Shown here: in pieces, positions 61,612 to 64,000 of the stretch | Layout: every line of letters starts with the position of its first letter | Numbering within the stretch: the stretch's first letter is position 1 | NCBI GenBank assembly: GCA_024516035.1 | Contig: CM044960.1 | Coordinates: 17,678,183-17,742,182 of the forward strand | Direction: 5' to 3' | Length of the DNA stretch: 64,000 bases | Origin: Bactericera cockerelli | Lineage: Eukaryota > Arthropoda > Insecta > Hemiptera > Triozidae | Program-made: the position numbers and the translations under genes | The notes under the pieces: generated by a model | What the model was told of the DNA's origin: nothing | Database searches by the model: none | The model's input: only the letters and a program-made list of their open reading frames with translations

Positions 61612-63111
61612 GTGAGTCTCCTTACTCTAACTTTCTACAGCGGTCATATCGGATGTATATAGAAAAAATAGAAAATAATACTATAGATGTACAGTCAAGA
61701 ACTCAAGACTGGAAAGAACAATCTGGTACGGCAGGTAGGGGCAGATATACTGATCAGACAGGCAAAATCCTGTCTGAATTTTGATATCTTGGAGTCTTGT
61801 GCTAAAGGCTTTTTATCATAAAATTAAACTTGTAAAACTTACTGTCCACATCTAAATGATGCCATTCGTGGAGTCCCGCATTTTGGCTTTCCAAAAATAA
61901 TCGTAGGTTTGAATACCCGCTTGAACGTCATAAGCAATGATCAGGATGCAACTGCTCGGTCAGCAAATTTCTAGAGAGAGGGCATAAAGTCACAAGCAGA
62001 AAGCTACACGAGTACGATTTTCACCGTTCAGTAGATAGTAAAAAATGCACAGCAAAATGGAGTTTCTCTACTCTCTGGTTTATAATAAAATTTCATTCCC
62101 AAGCAATAATTTTATCAGCATAGTAACCCTCTTTTCAACATAAAAAAATGGGCCCAAAATTATGATCCCAGTTAACTCGACCAGAGGTAGACAGATCTAT
62201 AACTACAAAAAACATTGATATCTCCCCCATTCACCTCCACTGCAGCTAGGTCTCCTGCCCCTCCTACTGCACCCATCCAGTTGAAACTGCATCATCGATC
62301 ATAATCCAAAACGAAATGAAATTACAATTTTTTGTACGTCGACTGTATGTATTGAAGCCTACCTAATGTTATTTTTCAAAATGTAATTCAAAACTACGGG
62401 GTGCGCCAAAAGTTGAAAAAAAAATTAAATTTGGTCCACGTTTTTTAATCCTTAAATTTCTGGGTTACCCCCGGTTGCCTAAGGTGAAGCCATGGCCGCA
62501 CAAAGTAGCAAGGGAAAAAATGTACCTGTTTCCTAGCTTTTTTTCTTCTTTTTAATATTGCACTTTAACGACTTAGGTAGTGCCATACCCCGTTTCTGGC
62601 ACAATCATTAGAGCATTTTGTCAAAATAATTCCACACTTCTACAACATATTTTCTAGAAAATTTCTCATTTAAGTTGGTTTTTTTGCCTTAAGAAGAGGT
62701 TTTTTGAGACTCCAATGTCAAAAACTTGAAAGTGAAATGAAAAGACTTTTTTAATGTTCTATAGGCTGTTATTTCTCAAGTTTTGATCTTGTGTATGCAG
62801 CAGCATCCTATCGTACTTACTGTGCTGGGTTTTTGTTTATAAATATCATAATTATAAAAGATTTGTAAGTAATGTTGCATACTTTCATATAATCCTGTAG
62901 TTACATAGGTGCACCCACTTCCCCTCCCTCCTCCATATCCCTTTCTCTCACCATCCTCTCTCTACCCCTCCCTGTCTCTTCCCATCATCGTATTTTCCAA
63001 CTGTGCTGACATTTATCAAAGCCAATTCTATACGTTTATACCTTTACCCCTCAACTTCTCTTCCTCCCCAGCTCTACAGAAGTAGGTACCTCCACACCTC
63101 CCTCCTCTCCC

Positions 63112-63170
63112 AGTCCCATTGAAAGTAGACTTTCATTCCCCTCCCTCCCTAGTCCCATTGAAAGCAGACG
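63112..63170. repeat. 39-bp imperfect duplication
   Basis: AGTCCCATTGAAAGTAGAC at 63112 recurs as AGTCCCATTGAAAGCAGAC at 63151, a 39-bp period. The period is a multiple of three, so an open frame through it repeats SPIESR. Confidence 0.8.
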
Positions 63171-63587
63171 TAATGACGTACCTGAGAGGAAAGATGGGGA
63201 CGCATGTCGATTAGGGTTTCTATTACAGCGACATTTGGGTATATTTTAGGAAAAGATATAGGCTCACATCTAGGTAAGGTATTTTTGGAATATACATTTA
63301 TAAGTTATATATATACTTGGTTATGAAACTAACTAAACATACGAGTATCTTCTGCTATGTTAGTATTTTCACATTTCACATTACTAAGGGCGAAATTAAA
63401 AGACAAAATCGAGTTCTGAAGTCACGATATAGCACTGGTTTTCCCCATATTATAAGACAGTACGCAAATCGAGACTTAGCACCACAGAGGTATTCCAAAA
63501 ACGTCTATTAATTTCGCCCTACGATTCCATGTATCCATTGTATACCTAATATGCACTACTTTAATTATAAATCGCTCTCTCCCTCTG

Positions 63588-63647
63588 CATGCTCTACAGT
63601 GCTGCCTCCACCGCTTACATGCTCTACAGTTCTGCCTCCACAGTCTA
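63588..63647. repeat. 30-bp tandem duplication
   Basis: CATGCTCTACAGTGCTGCCT at 63588 recurs as CATGCTCTACAGTTCTGCCT at 63618, in a pyrimidine-rich context. No gene is associated. Confidence 0.8.
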
Positions 63648-64000
63648 AGCACCTACCTTTACTTCCGTGAACCGTCATAATAATTATGACCGGCTCTTCT
63701 ACATTTCAAAATCTAACATAGTCCCTCCCACTCACATCCTGCTCCCTCCCTCCCTCTTTCTCCATCCTTCACTTTATCTCCTTCTCTATGATATAAATCC
63801 TCTCAATTTAGCTCCTAAACACAAAAAACTCGAAAAAAAGTCATACAATTTTAAATGTTTCGTTCCAATCTAAAAACAATCCCACGGTCTTTCCACCCTT
63901 GTAAATGTCATCTCTCTCTCTCCTCCCATTTCTCCATCCTGTCTTCTCTCTCCCTCCCCCTTCCCCACCTCACTTCGCCCGAGTGTCTCCCATTTTAACA

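Larger units (their letters stand above)
61612..64000. other. teneurin downstream intron with pyrimidine-rich stretches
   Basis: The intron following the 61524 exon runs to the window edge. It contains CT-rich segments at about 62915-63000, 63570-63660, 63720-63790 and 63900-63990. A phase-2 open segment after an acceptor-like TTCCTCCCCAG lies at 63072-63249 (see findings). I could not identify the next constitutive teneurin exon. Confidence 0.55.

Noticed and set aside
62385..62520. Possible mariner end (GGGGTGCGCCAAAAGTTG)
   Set aside because: Only one loosely similar terminus was seen, with no inverted partner or transposase remnant.

Overview
The window looks like a piece of an AT-rich arthropod genome, most likely an insect. 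The coding exons match an insect teneurin. The non-coding DNA is full of tRNA-derived SINEs, a hAT-type MITE and short tandem repeats. The style of the repeats suggests a hemipteran such as a planthopper, but that is an impression and not a proof. There is no bacterial-style gene density, no operon, no CRISPR array and no rRNA or intact tRNA gene that I can support.

The organising feature is one very long + strand gene, a teneurin (Ten-m/Odz-like), whose N-terminal cytoplasmic exons lie at the right end. A confident exon (56116-56313) encodes the TPPDVPPRNP and EPSCLVRTPSGNVYIP region. The next constitutive exon (61524-61611) encodes the short Ser/Lys segment that follows it in the Drosophila protein. 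Between them lie two phase-compatible candidate exons: a 63-nt cassette (58496-58558) and an acidic alternative N-terminus with its own ATG (59661-59865). The transmembrane and extracellular exons must lie beyond 64000.

Everything left of 56115 reads as one intron of more than 56 kb. It carries three textbook recursive splice sites (ratchet points, polypyrimidine-CAG|GTAAG) at 1487/1488, 17754/17755 and 34092/34093. They are spaced about 16.3, 16.3 and 22.0 kb apart, the last distance being to the exon. Each is followed 50-75 nt downstream by a second GTAAGT donor, the arrangement of a short recursive-splicing exon. All three of these short exons would introduce a stop codon if kept in the frame of the downstream exon.

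A single intronless gene is nested antisense in this intron (50241-51167, minus). It encodes a 308-residue protein with four predicted membrane segments and is not assigned to a family. A decayed collagen-like fragment lies antisense near 5472-5600.

The rest of the intron is mobile-element and repeat DNA. It includes a 575-bp hAT MITE with a perfect 8-bp target duplication (502-1076) and two tRNA-derived SINE families, three copies of which have 13-14 bp target duplications. There are also two related palindromic MITEs near the teneurin exons, several minisatellites and many polypyrimidine or CT tracts. Most long open frames in these tracts are compositional and not genes.
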